The notes under the pieces: model-generated
Told to the model about the DNA's origin: nothing
Database searches by the model: none
Seen by the model: only the letters and a program-made list of their open reading frames with translations
In this document: positions 26,550-39,931 of the stretch, one piece after another
How the letters are laid out: each line of letters begins with the position of its first letter
Position numbering within the stretch: the first letter of the stretch is position 1
Made by a program: the position numbers and the translations under genes
Source: Phytoseiulus persimilis
Lineage: Eukaryota; Arthropoda; Arachnida; Mesostigmata; Phytoseiidae
Assembly: GCA_037576195.1 (NCBI GenBank)
Contig: CM075104.1
Coordinates: forward strand, 27,358,211 to 27,422,210
DNA: 64,000 nt
Direction of reading: 5' to 3'

Positions 26550-27261
26550 AACCAGCAAGCAGGCAACCAGCCAACTGAGCGCGGATTCGAGTGATCCGAC
26601 TCCTCAAACTGCGAACGGTTTTATTGCGGACTTTTCAAGTGAATGTTTCCGTGAGCTGCAAATACTTTTTCTCCGTTCCTCGCTGATATCTGGACCAGTT
26701 CGAGTGCCTGTAACCGATCTGTGAGAGCCTTCACTGCGAAGGCTTGTTCAGCGCAAACTCGTCAGTGGTGTTGTTGTCGCCGCCGTCGTTGAGACTGGAG
26801 TTCAGCAACGGTGAGAACGACGGCGACGGCGGAGACTTCGTTCGCGGCGACTGAAAACGACCGTTTGATCTTAACAACCGATCCGGATGGATCAATGAAC
26901 AACTGATACGGAAAGAAGGAACAAGCTTCGTCGGTATTACCGCGCAGAGGAAGCCGCCGCCGTTGCCGCTGCTGCTGGTCCGCGCCGCCGTCCTATCAAC
27001 ACGGCGTTCTATGTAGCACAACGAACAACTTTCAACCATTCGGATTGTTGAACGCTTTGTGTTGCTGGACTCCCGCACAGCCACTTATCTAAGACGGTGA
27101 AACACACGGGAGCCAGCCGCGAAATTCCCTACGTTCAGGTAGCGTTGACCGGAGGCCGATATCAACTTTTCAAGCTGACCGAAAATCTGACAACACGGTT
27201 AGTGCCCGTTACGTTTCCCAAGAAGCCCTTCGTGGGGCGAAGAGAGCCACGGAGGCTGAAG

Positions 27262-27267
27262 GTGAGT
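27262..27267 (+). other. strong splice-donor match GAAG|GTGAGT
   Basis: The stretch 27100-27261 is open in one forward frame and ends in a near-perfect donor. With the low-complexity sequence upstream, it could be a 5' exon of mec-2 or of another transcript. There is no homology or phase partner to confirm it. Confidence 0.2.
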
Positions 27268-28476
27268 GACTTATGTTCCGTACGATTACGATAACGTTCC
27301 AAAACTTCGTTCCCTACGTTGGCTCACTCCGTAATGCGGCGACCTTCTGTTTTGGTGATTCGCGGTGCGGAAGTTGACTCCAGGGAGCAAAAGAATGCCC
27401 ACCACTGCACCCGTCCGCGGAACGAAACTCACACGAAGGATGCGGAGGAAAAACATGCAGAGGCCATCGCTGCTCATTGGAGCGATCATTGGAGTGAAAT
27501 TCAGCAGTTCGATGAGAGTTTCACACAGCTGTGTTTACAGGGGTTTAGCATGAAATCGCAAACACAAAATTCCATTCCCGCCGACTCTCGTCCGCTTCCC
27601 TAACTCTCAACGATATTCATGAATCCCTCGCTCCATCAGCATTTTCCCCTCGGCAGTCGAGGAGCGAGCAGCCTTAATTGCGAAAACAGCAGTGAGTGAC
27701 CCACGCATCGGCGGGCTATTAGCGTCAAACATTAAACATGCGACACATAATCCTCCACCCGCGTTTGTAGGGGGATTACCGCCATTACTATTTGTCGTCA
27801 CACCGAAACGATTCTGGGAGGTACACCCGCCCCAGAGCCGTGAAGAGGGGAACAACGAGGAGGAATAAGCTTCCTAATCAGTGGACCGACAAAAGAACTT
27901 CGTTTCGACCCTCGCGAAATTCAACTTACCAAGGGGCTCGACAGATTAGATTTCCTCGATGTTCATCCCTACGCCCCGGAGCTCTGATCCTCACAAGCAT
28001 CCGGCGGCCTGTCGACCAGCTCCACTGTTTCATTTGATTTATCCGTTTGTCCGAGTTCGTTGTTTGCTCACTCTGAAGCGAAACTTCGCCGCCATGACGC
28101 TGAAACGCAAGCACCGAAAGTAAGCGACCGTCCGACCTACCTACCGAGGGGGGCCGGTCGGCCCTTCAGATCGAGAGCTCTGGAGGCGGGCGGAGGAGCG
28201 CGCTTTTCAGTCGCGGCTCCTCTGCCCGCTTACTCTCGTTGTCTGAATCCGATAATCATTAGTTTCCGCTTCTGTTCAGAGAAGGAACCACTTTTTTTCC
28301 CTTCGAAGAAGTACGAAATGAAAGACGACGAGAGGATGCGGAGCTCAAGAAGCCCGGGGGACCTTGACGCGAGCTTTGGCTTAGGGGGTTTACCTCGCTC
28401 ACTCCGTATGACATGAACAGGGAGAGATAATCATATTTGTTCGGGAGAACATCTGCCAGCACCGATCTGACTGGAG

Positions 28477-28505
28477 GGCAGGTAGGCGGGCAGGTAGGCA
28501 GGCAG
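28477..28505 (+). repeat. GGCAGGTA / GGCGGGCA simple repeat
   Basis: GGCAGGTAGGCGGGCAGGTA-type short tandem array, related in composition to the TGCC array at 26.5 kb. Confidence 0.8.
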
Positions 28506-31079
28506 ATGAAACTAGTTAGAGGACACACACTCAAACGAGGAGAACGGCAACGAGCATGGAAGGGTGCCAGTGTTGGAATGGCTAGCACGGAGGCGACAGA
28601 CAAGCTAGAAACCGTTGCGAGGCAGGCGCTGTTGATGCCGAGTGTTGCGCCGCTCGAATATCCCAGCTGTCACATTCAGCATAACCTCGTCCGCGAGGCA
28701 CGAGTAGGGTAGAAGAAGAGCGAGGATGCACGCGGGCCAAGACGGCAGTTTGTTTATTGATTTGTCGTTAGATTCGAGCGACACATATTCACGCGTCTCC
28801 GCTCGCTCAGTCCGAATGATTATATTTCTCCCTTCCAACCGAGCACCCGATCCCTCGCCAGAGGCGTCGCTGTTCTTGGTCGCGGGAGAACAGCTTTTTC
28901 GGCATTTGCCTCAACTGAGTGGGAAGCCTGAAAACTATCGTACCAGCGCCCCTCGGTCGAGAATACGACACGACAGTCATGAGATCATGATGGAAATTTC
29001 CTCGGTCGATGATATGTCGGTGCGCCACAATCTGCAATGTTCATGAACGTTTACTTCGCGCAGTTAGACGCTGAATATGCGAGAGACAAAACTCTCGACC
29101 AGCTGAACAGACTCTCGGCCACCAAGAGGAGGGAGACTCCAGACGGCATACGCCGTCGCCACTGTATTTTCGCCGTAAGAAGATTCGTAAACAGCTCAGT
29201 GTGCATACATACTGCCCGGCGACTCGTGAATTAGACACGCAAAAATGAGAATACCGCACAAAAACACGACGCGAACGTCGTGTTACGTATGAAGCCACTC
29301 TACGAGCGAGTTTGTCCAACCTCCACGCAACTCAGTGTGCGCTCCACAGAACCGCTAGCGGTAGCTCGCTTCGATGAGAAGATCTTGCCTTGGGCTATTA
29401 AGGGATGACTCGTATTCAACGTATTTGCGGCGCTTCCAAACATTCGTGTTTCTAGAGTACACACTGCCGAAGCATGTCAGAACACAAAGGAGCTCACGTG
29501 ATAGCCGTTGCTCTAAGTGAGGCAGTCCCAACGTTCAGAAAGTCCTTTCTGGAAGTCTTCTGAGACGACGACCGCTCGTGAGTGTTGCGACGCTCCATAG
29601 ATCCGCACCGACTCGAACCGAGTTCAGGCGATCGCTCTGCGAAAGCGCATCTTGCTTCATTGAAGGAATGCACAAACTCGTTATTTGATGACGAATATCT
29701 CGTGTCGGGCTCATCGAGGGTTTTTGTCCTCTTCCGTTCTCCCTTCCATCGTTTCCCGTGGGAATTACACCGTTTGATGGAATAGGGAAGCGTGGAAAGC
29801 TCGCTGATTCGATTGAGATTCAACGTTTCCCCGGTTTTGCCTGTGCCAGCCAGGAACAGCTCCGCGCGATGCATCCCAACAAAGAGATAGATCTTCCTGA
29901 TGCGAACATAACGGAACCGCGAGGCGCCGAAATGATGGGAATCGGAAGCGTTCTTTAGAATGATGGATCCAGACTGGCGCTAGTCCAACAACGAACCTGC
30001 AGGAAGTGAGTGCAATCACGATCACCCCTGATCTGGACATCCATATTTTACGCACGCTCGCGAGGAACCCGTGTCGAGTAATGAATATTGCGGAATAAAG
30101 CAAGGCTTGAATCGCCCGCATCGGGGCCGTCGAAACGGCGAGACGAATTGCAAAATGCTCCCGCTCATCGTTCTCTTTGATGTGTACGTAGTTCACGAGC
30201 TCAGGGTTCTAGAACCTTTGGACGCTGTTTTGTTCGGAAGCCCATGCGTGGCGAGCTCAATCAGAATGTTCCATGTTAACGGAAGAGATAATGAGCTTGA
30301 GAATCTGAGATCTTCCCCACCATTCAATGGAGTCTCCAGGCGGTGTCCGCCATTTTTATTCGGATGGCGTCGGGAAAAAATCTCCACTTCGGAGGCCATG
30401 CTCTGATGATGTGAGCCACATCGGATGAAGTCGCTGATCCACAGCATGAGCTGTTGACTGTTTGAGAGCTTCATCCACTGTCGGCTTTTCATTGTCGAAT
30501 GATGACGCTGGCAACGTCGTAAATCAGGACGTCGCCTCGTTTCCTCCCGCCGGAGGTAGGCGACCGCGTCGGGTCGTTTCACGGCTCGCTCTTCTGGCGA
30601 TGCTTCGAAGTAGTCACCGAGACTTCCCCCGGACGGAACGGATTCCGCCTCGTTTCGTTCAGTCGAGCGCGGAATCGAGTGGAAGTCCTCCGACGCATCG
30701 TTCCATCAATTATTGCCGCATTGCGCTCACATAATGCAAGCGCTCATGTTACTGCAGATGAAAATCTAGTTCGCAGTAACCTTCCTTCCCTTTGGCAGTG
30801 CTCTCCGATCGGAGCGAGACACTGTCGTCTCCGTCCTGACAATGGAGTCGTTTTCCGGTGGTGCAATCGAGTCGCCTCCGAGTCGTCTCCAGCTCAAGTA
30901 CCACACTGCCCGCCCGACTGTTGGTCGCTCGGCCGTTCGCCCGCCATAGCGGAAGAACTGTGGAAGAGCGGAGCGGGAGAGTCAGACAAAGGAACCGGGA
31001 GAGCCACTTACTCGCTGGATGTGGACTCCGTCTGAATCTACTGATCGATCGATCCATCGCCGGATGTCGGATGCTGGCG

Positions 31080-31098
31080 CCCCCCCCCCCCCCCCCCC
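31080..31098. repeat. poly(C) tract, 19 bp
   Basis: Longest homopolymer noticed in the window. Confidence 0.95.
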
Positions 31099-34000
31099 AA
31101 GTCTCTGGCGCATTTAGTCTTCGCCGCCACGACTGCCTGCACCTACGGAGGAGCGAAGAAATTTCGCGACTATGCCTTCGATTCAACTACAACGACGAAC
31201 AACGCCCCTCGCTCGATCATATTGAGGATTGATGCCGTCACAAGCGGGGTGTTCGATATTCCCGCTTTCACACCGACGATCATCAACCGGGATAGGCTGG
31301 CGACGAGTTAAGGAGGCGTCCCCGATGTCAAGACGCTTTGATAAGCTCCGAGTTAGGCAACGCATTGACTGACTGAGCGATGGACGCACCCTTGTCCGAA
31401 ACGCCACGTCGTTTCATGGTTCACTTGTTGCGCTGAGGACGAAACGGGATCTGTTGCCGCCCTTCTTCCGACGGCCGATGTTGCTTCGAATTTCAACTGC
31501 TGTGCGGATCGACAAGGGGCACTCTGTGAGATTGTTACAACTTAATTGATCGAGGGGAACGCTTCCTTTCTGTGACAAACGAGCCGCATCGAACGACTGA
31601 AGTTCGTCCTGCCGCTGTCGCCCAATACGCTGGCGCTGGAGAGCCCAGAACCGAAACTGCGCTCTCTTAGATTTCGAGATTGATTCTCGCTGAATATTCT
31701 AGAAACTTCGATGGCCCATGTGGTACGCTAAGTGCGATCCGAGAGCCATCCTGAAACTCATTCATCTGGCGACAGAATGTTACCGGATGTTACGCGACTG
31801 CGCCGCTTCCGGTCCACTCGACGAGAGTGGGTCAGGTATCGGGAGTCGCGCATCTAGAAATTCCCGCAACGTCGCAACTCGAGCCCATCGCTTCGCGGTG
31901 GAATTTCCGAACGCGATTTCATTGGAACGAAGGATTTCCACGGGCTTGGAGCATTGGTCGAATATCATGGAAATCCCTTGAGCCGATCCTCGACAAGAGT
32001 GTTCCGTTCTCCTCTGGAAAAATAAGAAAATCGAGCTGCTGCGCTCTGCTTCCGCTATGGTGAGACGAGGGAAAAGCCCCACCGAGGAGGAACCACTTGA
32101 TCCCTCCTCGGTCGTGCGCAGTTTTCACCTGACTGGAAGTGAGGAGGCACTCCGGAAACGATTCCCTCCGTTCGGTGATTGCTCCGCTCGTTTTGTTCGT
32201 GTGCGTTCGGTCACTCGTTCAATCATTTATACACTCGTTGGCGCAACTCGGAGGGCTGGAAAAGTCGTAAGACCACTTCCCGAAGTGGTCCTCGTTGAAA
32301 TTCAATTAGAACAGCGCCGTTTCCTGAAGTGATAATCGAAACGGACGTCGGTTCGACGATGCGTATCGAACGGAACCCTCGAGCGTGAGGTGGCCACGTC
32401 TCGCGAGCGGCGTGCGGTTGTTCCTCTTCCGAACACAAAACCGGATGAGTTTTTGAGAATCGGGAGCGCGGCACACCTCCATTCAGCCTCGGTGGAGTCC
32501 TTGACCCCGAACACTTGCCAGCATCGAGAGCCCCACGACGACATGCTCGATCTGCGCCAGACTCGAGCTGATTTCCGTCAGCAATAGGTTCCCTCCCCGC
32601 CGTCTCCTCGAATGATTCAACACGGAGGAGTCGATCGCAGAATGTCGACCAGCGGCAACAGCTCCTGCCCCTCCAGAAATTTATTATCTTTGCTCGGGGG
32701 ACAGAAAGTGGAAATCAATGCTCCGACGTCGGAGCACGTGCCAAAGTTCGCCGAGGCTCGTGTCACATTCTGCTCGGCGAGAAAGGCTCGAATCGACTTC
32801 GATTGCAAACGACAGCTGCGCAATTTCCGAACGCATCCTCTCTGTGTTTTCTCACCGTTCGAGAAGCTCCGAAAGCCCCATCCGTTGGAATGGAATCGCT
32901 CTCGGGCTCCTTGATGACCTCCGTTCTATGCCGTTCGGCTTATTCGGCCGCGGAGTTTGAGGTGGGGGCAATCCGACCATGCTCGCGGATCGGCCCGACA
33001 ATCAGGCCCAGGAAACCATTTCTACATTCCGCATGGTGGCTCACGACTTGTGATACGGATATTATGCAGAGCATATGGGAACATCTCTGATTCTCCTTTG
33101 CCGGGCCCTGATGTGCTCGAAAACGGCCAACGGTTCTTGCAGACAGAAGCTGCTTGAGGAATCTCTCCAGAGAGATCTTTTGTTCCGTTGGAGCCTAGCC
33201 AATAAGAATGAGCCCACCGAAGATGGCCATGACGGCGATAACCTTATCTTGGGGAACCGGGCTTCTTACTAATGTGCAGGCGAGCTCGTAGGTTGGCTGA
33301 TCAGCAGCTTCTACGGTTGGGCATATTTATTGCTTGTTCGCCTCCCTTCTCGGATGGAACAGCGAACCCACGAGACCAGTTCAGCGGAATCGTAGGAGGC
33401 GACCAGTACAGACGAATGTAACGCGAGGATGTGAAGCCCCTTTCGACGAAAGCGTCTGACAAAGCAACACGAAGCATGCGGCGCGAAAACCACGGTTAGC
33501 TGCGTGTTCGCGGCGAACCCAAACTCGCTCTACATCGTTATTTCCTCTGCCCCCGCGTCGAGAAAGTCGGCTTCCGTGCAGCACGCGAGGTCATCCGCGA
33601 GCACATCCAAACGATGCGCGCAGCGCGGACCGAGTATTCCTCCGTCGGTTGGAAATTTCCGCATGGCGGCCGCATTGTTCCCTTTTTCAGATTCTCTCAG
33701 AATATGTATGCGCGAGGACGCGCTCGGAGCCCTTTTCAAATCGACTGGTCGGTTACAACTTATCGATATTTTTGTCGCTGTGTTCGGATCCCGTCTGCCG
33801 GCACTTCTCGCCTAGAGGAGAGCCCTCCATTCACAATGGGACCGGCCGATATTAGAAAGCTAAACGGTCGAGAAGGTTTTCCAACCACGACGCCAAATGG
33901 GTGATCAGAGATTTCGTGTGGGGGTCGCTCAATGCTGGTGAATAGTTTCAGCGGTGACCGAGGCCAAGCCCAACATCGTTTCGTCCCCGACTCGAAAATT

Positions 34001-35392
34001 CGGGACGCTCGAGCGGGATGGCGTCCCTCATGACTTGGTGTTCGTTGGGGAACATTTCTCGCATGATTTCAGCGCAGAACCAAGTGTTTGAGGTATGGCG
34101 AAGTCAAATCCCTTACAGCGGGAACTTTTGCCTCCGGGAAAACCAAAAGCCACCGATCAACGGGACGTGTGAGGCCTCCGTCTGAGAGATTCCGCACAGA
34201 AACCAAACTTGTCTCTCATAAATCAAATCATCATCGCAAAGCCGGCGAGAGTCGTGGCCGGGACGAGCTTTCGGGGTGGCACGGGGGAGCGGCCTCGCAG
34301 CACGGCGGGGGTCGGTCGAAGTACCAAATGGATTCTCGAAGCAAGACCATACCCTTACACTCCGTATATTACGGACGACGGCTCAGTGTTGCGATTGCGG
34401 GACCGCGCACAATGGTTGGGTGCTTGGACGACAGAATTCCAGCTCCGTCATAGATTGTACCTGAAACACTAACGATCGAAAGCGCCGCAAAAACTACGAA
34501 AACCCAAAGGGAACGTTCAGGCGCTCAATATCCCCCTGCCGTCGTAATTCCTTCCCCGTCCTGCAATGCCATTGCTGTACCAAAATACGTCATACGCATT
34601 ACGAGGGTTTTTAAGCGCTTTGCAGCTCAAAGTTTTACCGGAGAGGGTTTTTTCAAGAACAGTTGAATCGTTTCGTAACGACAACGTGCCCGGTCGTATG
34701 CATCGACACTGACACTCGGAAAACCGCAGCCGTTCCGAATGGAAAGAGTTTTTTTTCGCCCCTCGTCAAGGCGTCCTCACGAGAGGAATGCGAAGCGCTC
34801 ATTTTACACTTCATCGATCCCAAGACGACGGAGCCGTTTCGGTTCCGCTGCCAGGCTGGCTGGCTCTACGGCGCAGATGAAGATACGTTTTAGGCGGGAG
34901 TCGGTCCACCGGCTGGCTTTCGTCGCGTACCGCATTCCGTCTCTTGCACTGTCGCTGCTGTCACCTCTGACGACTTGATCAGACTGTCATCGCTGTCACG
35001 ATTCATGATTTCTCACGTCGTCCGCCTTGCGTCCATTTTCTCGTTCGTGCATCGTTCCTTCGCGCACGACTTGTGAACTCGCGGAGCAAAAGCAGCCGGA
35101 CAGACAGACAGACTGCTCCGCCCGGCGCAAGAACAGAAATAAAAAGCTTGGAACGCTTTTAGGGCAGTACGCCGCCCGCCAATTCGTCGGACCGCTCGCT
35201 CGCTCGCTGGCTACTGTCGGCGATGACGACGAAGAAGAGAAGGACGTCGACAGGGAAAAAAGGAACGACAGCGACGACCTCCGCCACCGGGGAGGAAAAG
35301 GGGAAAAACGAGCGAAAAGGGAACGATCTTGTTTTGTCGTTTTTCCCCTAATATGTAAAGAAGCGATGCCTTGAAGCCCGAACGAGCGGTTA

Positions 35393-35403
35393 GGGGGGGG
35401 GGG
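35393..35403. repeat. poly(G) tract, 11 bp
   Basis: Uninterrupted G run within a purine-rich stretch of the plus strand. Confidence 0.95.
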
Positions 35404-37331
35404 CTGGCGACGGCCCTGCGAGTGGAGGGCCGGGAGGGGGATGGAAGAGTAACGAGAACATGCACGACGAGAGGAGAGAAACCTATTCAGGGACAAACTA
35501 CAGAACGAGCGAGCCAGAGAGCGAAACGCCTTCTTTCTAATTATGCAGAACAACTGAAGACGAACGACTCGACGGAAAAAACAATGGACTTGTGGAGAAA
35601 TGGGAGTCAGCCAGGGTTAACCAGGAGTGCTGTGCAGAAAAAGGCGACCTGCGCCGGGAATATCACCGCGAACACTCTTCCGACGTTTTGCTTCTCGGCC
35701 GCAGCTGATCGTCGTCCAAATCTCCGACGCCGGGAGCTTGCCTATGCTCTGAGAGAATCGATGAAAAGCACAACACAAGGTGCAGACCCCGCTCTCGGCC
35801 TGTTGTGAGCGTTGATGGAATACGCGCCAAGTTCGCACAGAGCGATCGCTTGATCGAATTCACTCTTCGTTCGCTGGCTCGGTTGGCAGGTAGAATCAAA
35901 ACAGGCTCGGCTCCCGCATTTCCTGCATCCGTTGTGCCCCTCTTCCCCAGAGGAGGGGACGAGGGGGCGGAAAAACGCTTTCCTTGGCGAAAGCTTCGGA
36001 CCGTCAGACGAGAGGCGAATCGGTGCTATCGTCGCGTGAACCGGCCAAACGGGCCGCCGGTTGAGCGGCCTTTGCGACGATCTATGATTGATCGCTGGAG
36101 GTTTTTCGCCGTCCAACGGACGTTTGACTTCGCGCGCAGTGCTCTGATCCGATGGCACATACTCTGGAAGAACTTCTTGGCGAAGGTAACCGTGAGGTAC
36201 GATCGGCCTCAGGAACGTTCGCTGTGGGGAACGGACCCGCACTGAGGAACATCGTAAACTTCATGAAGTTTCCACCGTAGACCGGTGAAAGTCGCTAGGG
36301 AACGCTTTTACACTTTCTGTTCGTTTTTAGGGCAGTCGTCCGGCCAAGAAACAACCGACTTCGGATATTTTTATTCCCCCTACCTCGCCGACGATGCGAG
36401 CGCACGCGCGAGGTCGAGGCCAAAAGTCGAACAGGAAATTTGGCCCGCCGCCAGCCATTCAGACCTGAACGTTCCAGGTATGCAGGAGCGAGCGGACGAA
36501 GCAGCCAGCGCACAATTTCGGAAACTGCATCAACAGCAGCTGTTCGCTCCTTTGGCTGAAGGCCCTGCAGCTCAACAAATACTCCGTAAACTGAGTCACC
36601 TGAGCGCAGCGGAGTTCAGCGCAGCGGAGTGGCCCACGCTCGGGCGACGGAGCAAAGGCTTCCCATGTTGTTGATGAGTTCATCCGAACCACTTGAAACA
36701 TCAGCCCCACGAATCACTCGGAGAGCGAACGACGGGCCAGAAGAGTTGCGTTGTCTGATCGTTCCCGAAATGTCTAAATCGTCTCGAACATCTACTGACT
36801 CCTCGTTTCCCGAGTCGTCGTTTAGCTTACAAAGCTCAATTAGCTGATGGGAATCGGAGCCATTAACTACACGGCCGGACGGAACATTATTATCATCGGA
36901 AGGGAGTTATCGTGCGCTGACCAGCGGAACTGGCTGTCTCTCATGTACTTTTTCGAATAATCACCGTGCCGGCGACATTCGCTCGCGGATCTGTGTGACG
37001 CATCTCGGCGCCAGACGGCGGTGCATGCCAACACGCAGCCAACTCTTCGTGCTTTGGTTCACGCGCGTCGGGTGACACGCCCCGAACACGATTATCCTCC
37101 TCGGACCGATCCCAACTCGGGACCTCACGACGCTCGGAAAGCGCTCGGGATCGTCGGAGCGGGAAGTCGACGCCTCCGTCGGATTCGAATCTAATGCGAC
37201 AAGTTCAGCGAGAGAAACCTCCCGACTGCGCTCGTCGGAGCCCCACATTTTGATGGATCGGAAGATCGAGATGTTTCACGAGCGGAATGCTTCCAAGTCG
37301 GTCGAGCAGGACGGCCCGGCTGGAGGAGAAC

Positions 37332-37344
37332 GGGGGGGGGGGGG
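37332..37344. repeat. poly(G) tract, 13 bp
   Basis: Uninterrupted G run, followed by AGAGAAGAGG purine sequence. Confidence 0.95.
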
Positions 37345-38184
37345 AGAGAAGAGGTCCTGATAAGGAGGCCTCGCTGCATCGGTTCCTCGATACTGGACAA
37401 CATCTGAATATCGGAAAGAGGTCGCTCGAACGTCCTTCCGAGCGAGGCTTGTTGCTCGATACTGGCGCCAAGTTTCCCGTTCAGCGGTTTCTCCGTTAGA
37501 CTCCGCGTTATAATAACACGCTTCCGACGTCCCCGAGACAGTGACGTAGAGCCCTTGAAAACTCCTGCAGAGCAGCAAGTTTTATGGAACAAAAAAGAAG
37601 ACGCTCCAGAGGGATGTTGATTTATCACTGCGACCGGCGCGAAAGGAACTCTATTGAACGTTCCCGACGACGGTGAGGAACGATCGGGCGGAGGAGATTC
37701 GGAAACCTCTAGTTGGGAACTCCGGAAAGAGAGAGAGGGGGATTGAACAAAGACAACGATGGTGCTAATGAAACAGGACGTCTATCCGCGGCCCAGCTCC
37801 TCAACGTGGAATCGGGACGAGCTCCGAAGGAGCGCTTCCTCCGCCCCGCGATTGGCTGGAAGGCGAGAATTAGAGTCGTCTCCCAGCCTTTCCCGAGTGC
37901 CCGGAAGTGGCTGTCTCGAGATCCACAACGCTTTCCAACCTGGGCGCCCGGAGTCAGATCCGGTGAATGGTTGACGGAGCGAGCGGAAAGACGATTGGCC
38001 GGACGAGACCAAAGTCAAGCGTTTCTGGTTCGTCTTCCGACAACAGGAAATTAAACTATGACGTTTGAGGAAGCGGATGGAGTGGGGCATGTTCTCCTCT
38101 CTTCCCTCACGTATTCTTCGATACCGGCCAAGCCTCGACCGAGCGAGGTTTTTTTCTGTGGGTTTCTGAAGAGCCACATTCGAA

Positions 38185-38201
38185 GGGGGGAGGGGGGGGG
38201 G
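38185..38201. repeat. interrupted poly(G) tract
   Basis: Six G, one A, ten G. Confidence 0.95.
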
Positions 38202-38407
38202 TTATTAATGATATTAACTGGATTCATCGATAAAGCATTCTGAGCCCGCGTCGTGGGAAATGACGCTCCCCTATCGACGTCGTTACGAGGCCACCGCCGT
38301 GGGGCTGTTGATGATCGCGTCAGTAATGACGCCGCCGCTGTCGTCAACCATTGTTCGATGGAGAGCTGGGAGGAAGGCAGCCAGCCACCAGCAAGGCAAC
38401 AAGTCGA

Positions 38408-38418
38408 CCCCCCCCCCC
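38408..38418. repeat. poly(C) tract, 11 bp
   Basis: Uninterrupted C run, about 210 bp from the G tract at 38185-38201 and complementary to it. Confidence 0.95.
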
Positions 38419-39733
38419 ATCGAGTGGTTTACATCGTTTGAAGCTTTCTCGGTTTGGCCTCGATTGATGAAGCCCCAACTCAACGCCTACGGGAAGAACT
38501 CGCCAAGCATGCGGAGGATTCGCCCCCCAAACCCCGAGCAGCGAGGCGACACCTATCGACGCCGCAACTGACAGCATCCGAAAACCGAGTCAGGCAGTCT
38601 GTCTGCTCGATATAACAACGAAAGATTTACGATCGGCTCAGGAAACAACGACGGAAGGGATCTATCGACAAACGCTTCCTCATCGCAAAGCTCCTCGCGG
38701 CGTTGTTGAGGATTGTGTCGACGACAGCTTCTCCGGCCCGGTTCTCCTCTAAATGGATAGAACGGCGACCAACGAACTTTCTCTCCCGCTCTGGGTGCCT
38801 TACGAGGGCCGTCTCCGTCTCCTCTCCGCACGCTGCCGCCCAGTTTCTTTGTTATCGCTGACCACATTGACCCCCCAATGGGTCAGAATTGGCGATGATG
38901 GGCCATGATCCAGCCCGCCTGACCGCCTGTTCTCTCTCATGTGTGACGGTATGTGCGTTGTGGCGTCGCGACGGTGGACTGGCGAAGACAGCCGAGAGGG
39001 CAGCTGCTCCTTGTGGTTCTTCGGTGTCCCTCGGAGAAGAAAAGAAACCGCTATCGAGAACAGGCAGATGGACGGACGGGAACACGACGGTAGGGAACGA
39101 TCGACGGACAGATAGACTTAGCGGACGGGCGGGCGGGCGATCGTGCGACGATGCGGAAAACCAACAGAGAAACCAGCCAGAAGAGCTAGTGATCAAGTAC
39201 TGGGAATAAATTACCTCGAGGCAATTTGCTGCTAGGGCGCCCCGGTTGTAGATGGATAATAGCTTTGATTTCGTTTCGCGTTTGCACGAAGAGGCCTCCT
39301 CCGATCGGAAAGGACAAAGAACGGTCAGTGACAAAGGCGTTTCGGTTCGCGCAGGTTTGCAGCCTTGATGACCTCGGCTCGAAGGACAAAGGAGCGATAA
39401 TTGCCTTGAAGTATACTGCTTGAGGACGCTAAGGAGTTTCCGCTACCCGACACAATCGATCCCCTGTGTCTTTCCGTTTCTGACGGGTGGAATCCCGAAA
39501 GTCGGATAACCGATGCGACACGTCTCGTGAACTCGTACTTCTACGGCAGACTCTCCTGTCGAGCTTGTCGGTGAGACGATGTTCCACCGTTGAGTTCCGA
39601 GCGCCTGCGCTTCCCGCTCGCTTCGGTTGCGCAGCGATTGCCTCTATCGCTTCGAGTTGCGAGGCCTCACCGTTCGACTCATTGGACCTCTCACGCAGAT
39701 GCCCGAATTGAGACTCCTCCATTCCTATTTCAG

Positions 39734-39931
39734 GGGTACGCCTCCTCGCAGCTTCTAATAGCGGATCATCAGTTGAAACAGCAATGGACACCTCGCATAC
39801 GGCCTCACCGCCTCCGTCGGGGAAAGACATTTCCCAGCATTCGTCGACAGTTCACCCACCGCCTCCAGCTGCGTTCCCTCCGGCAGCTCATTTTCGAACA
39901 GGATACAATGTTGGAGGCAAAGATCCCGGTG
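39734..39931 (+). CDS. mec-2: mec-2 first recognised coding exon (ATG at 39784)
   Basis: Chosen because it ends in a consensus donor (G|GTAAGT at 39932) in phase 1, exactly what exon 2 needs: the split codon becomes Ala50. The ATG at 39784 sits in a good context (GCAATGG) and begins [15 protein letters not shown], a proline-rich 49-residue head typical in character, not in sequence, of the variable MEC-2 N-terminus. A pyrimidine-rich acceptor ends at 39733 (CCTATTTCAG), so at least one further exon, coding or untranslated, probably lies upstream. The frame stays open from 39734 to the ATG, so the true start could be further 5'. No homology supports this exon; phase, splice sites and composition do. 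Confidence 0.65.

Larger units (their letters stand above)
27268..39733. other. 12.5 kb without a supported gene, upstream of mec-2
   Basis: Holds five G/C homopolymers, the GGCA repeat at 28477 and a CAGA run near 35101. An acceptor at 39733 implies that part of this region may be the first intron of mec-2, so an unseen 5' exon is likely here. Confidence 0.5.

Noticed and set aside
26341..26724. 127-residue frame with poly-Ala and Gln/Ser runs
   Set aside because: It is the direct translation of CAG/CCAG simple repeats.
32271..32290. Perfect hairpin GACCACTTC-CC-GAAGTGGTC
   Set aside because: About one such short-loop stem is expected by chance; no adjacent gene.
34996..35553. 185-residue minus-strand frame rich in Ser, Pro, Phe and Arg
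   Set aside because: Low-complexity translation of a purine-rich plus strand; no structure or motif.
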